Shown in pieces: positions 14,411-14,544 of a stretch of 14,544 nt of DNA (the stretch's first letter is position 1; each line of letters begins with the position of its first letter). The notes under the pieces are model-generated. The model was not told where the DNA came from and did no database searches. It worked only from the letters and a program-made list of their open reading frames with translations. The position numbers were made by a program, and so were the translations under genes. Source of the stretch: an uncultured Clostridium sp. (GTDB lineage: Bacteria; Bacillota; Clostridia; Christensenellales; Pumilibacteraceae). The DNA lies in NCBI GenBank assembly GCA_900555125.1, contig USKH01000011.1, positions 1 to 14,544 on the forward strand, read 5' to 3'.

Positions 14411-14439
14411 ATTATACCATATTTTACGGTTTAAGAAAA
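14411..14439 (-). promoter_or_regulatory. Promoter of the gyrB-gyrA-methyltransferase operon, extended -10
   Basis: TATAAT at 14416-14411 is preceded by TGG, giving TGnTATAAT. The hexamer at 17 bases spacing is TTTTCT (14439-14434), a weak -35. Transcription would begin near 14404, with a leader of about 65 bases. Gyrase promoters in other bacteria are activated by loss of supercoiling; a weak -35 with a strong -10 would fit, but this is inference. Confidence 0.65.
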
Positions 14440-14544
14440 GCGTTTTGCTTGGATTTTTAAAGTATTTTTTGTCGCAGAACAAAATTAACGCTTAAAATTC
14501 GCCCTCAGAGCGTTTTTACCCTTTCGGGGCGTTTCCCCTACGAG
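14440..14544. other. Non-coding stretch with small GC-rich hairpins upstream of the gyrB promoter
   Basis: No gene is supported here. Two small hairpins stand out: GGGG/CCCC at 14526-14538 with a 5-base loop, and CGCTC-TGA-GGGCG (minus strand) at 14500-14512. The second is followed by AATTTT on the minus strand; on the plus strand it has one mismatch and is followed by TTTTT. It could be the terminator of a gene lying beyond the window edge, in either direction. A stop-free minus frame of 19 codons enters from the edge and stops at about 14485; it is too short to call. I found no DnaA-box-like TTATCCACA. Confidence 0.3.

Noticed and set aside
14485..14544. Possible 3' end of an upstream minus-strand gene (19 sense codons ending in TAA)
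   Set aside because: Too short to exclude chance, not recognised as any family, and the stretch forms hairpins that fit non-coding DNA better.
14340..14544. Replication origin signals next to gyrB
   Set aside because: gyrB often lies near oriC, but I saw no TTATCCACA-like DnaA boxes in the visible stretch.
1..14544. CRISPR arrays, insertion sequences, tRNA or rRNA genes, defence clusters
   Set aside because: No regular repeats, transposase motifs or RNA gene signatures were seen; apart from the orphan methyltransferase everything is housekeeping or sugar metabolism.

Overview
The window looks like core chromosome from a Gram-positive, Clostridia-like member of the Firmicutes. The evidence is protein style (a GyrB toprim region reading SMWGKMLNVEKA, an 898-residue SecA with a zinc tail), the gene order gyrB-gyrA and secA-prfB, strong AAGGAGG-type ribosome binding sites, and TATAAT promoters. 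The genus cannot be fixed from the sequence alone. All nine genes lie on the minus strand, and the window reads right to left in transcription order. The longest plus-strand reading frames are in-register shadows of the minus-strand genes.

Region by region, in transcription order: (1) 14544-14340 is a 205-base non-coding stretch with GC-rich small hairpins and an extended -10 promoter. (2) 14339-8866 holds gyrB, gyrA and a beta-class DNA methyltransferase in one tight operon, with gaps of 11 and 0 bases; a hairpin follows. (3) 8865-8678 carries the secA promoter and leader, then secA (8677-5981) and a hairpin. (4) 5940-5864 carries a TATAAT promoter. (5) 5863-1 is a compact operon prfB, tsaD, mnmA, a bglX-type GH3 beta-glucosidase, and dtd, which runs off the window edge.

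Functionally, the first operon controls DNA supercoiling and adds a methyl mark. secA drives protein export. The last operon is mostly translation quality control: stop codon reading (RF2), t6A37 synthesis (TsaD), 2-thiolation of U34 (MnmA) and clearance of D-aminoacyl-tRNA (Dtd). An intracellular beta-glucosidase is inserted between the last two.

No clearly new multi-gene system is present. The points most worth following are the orphan methyltransferase fused transcriptionally to gyrase, the beta-glucosidase inside a translation-fidelity operon, an RF2 gene without the usual programmed frameshift, and a gyrase A subunit with Ala at the quinolone Ser83 position and a degenerate GyrA box.
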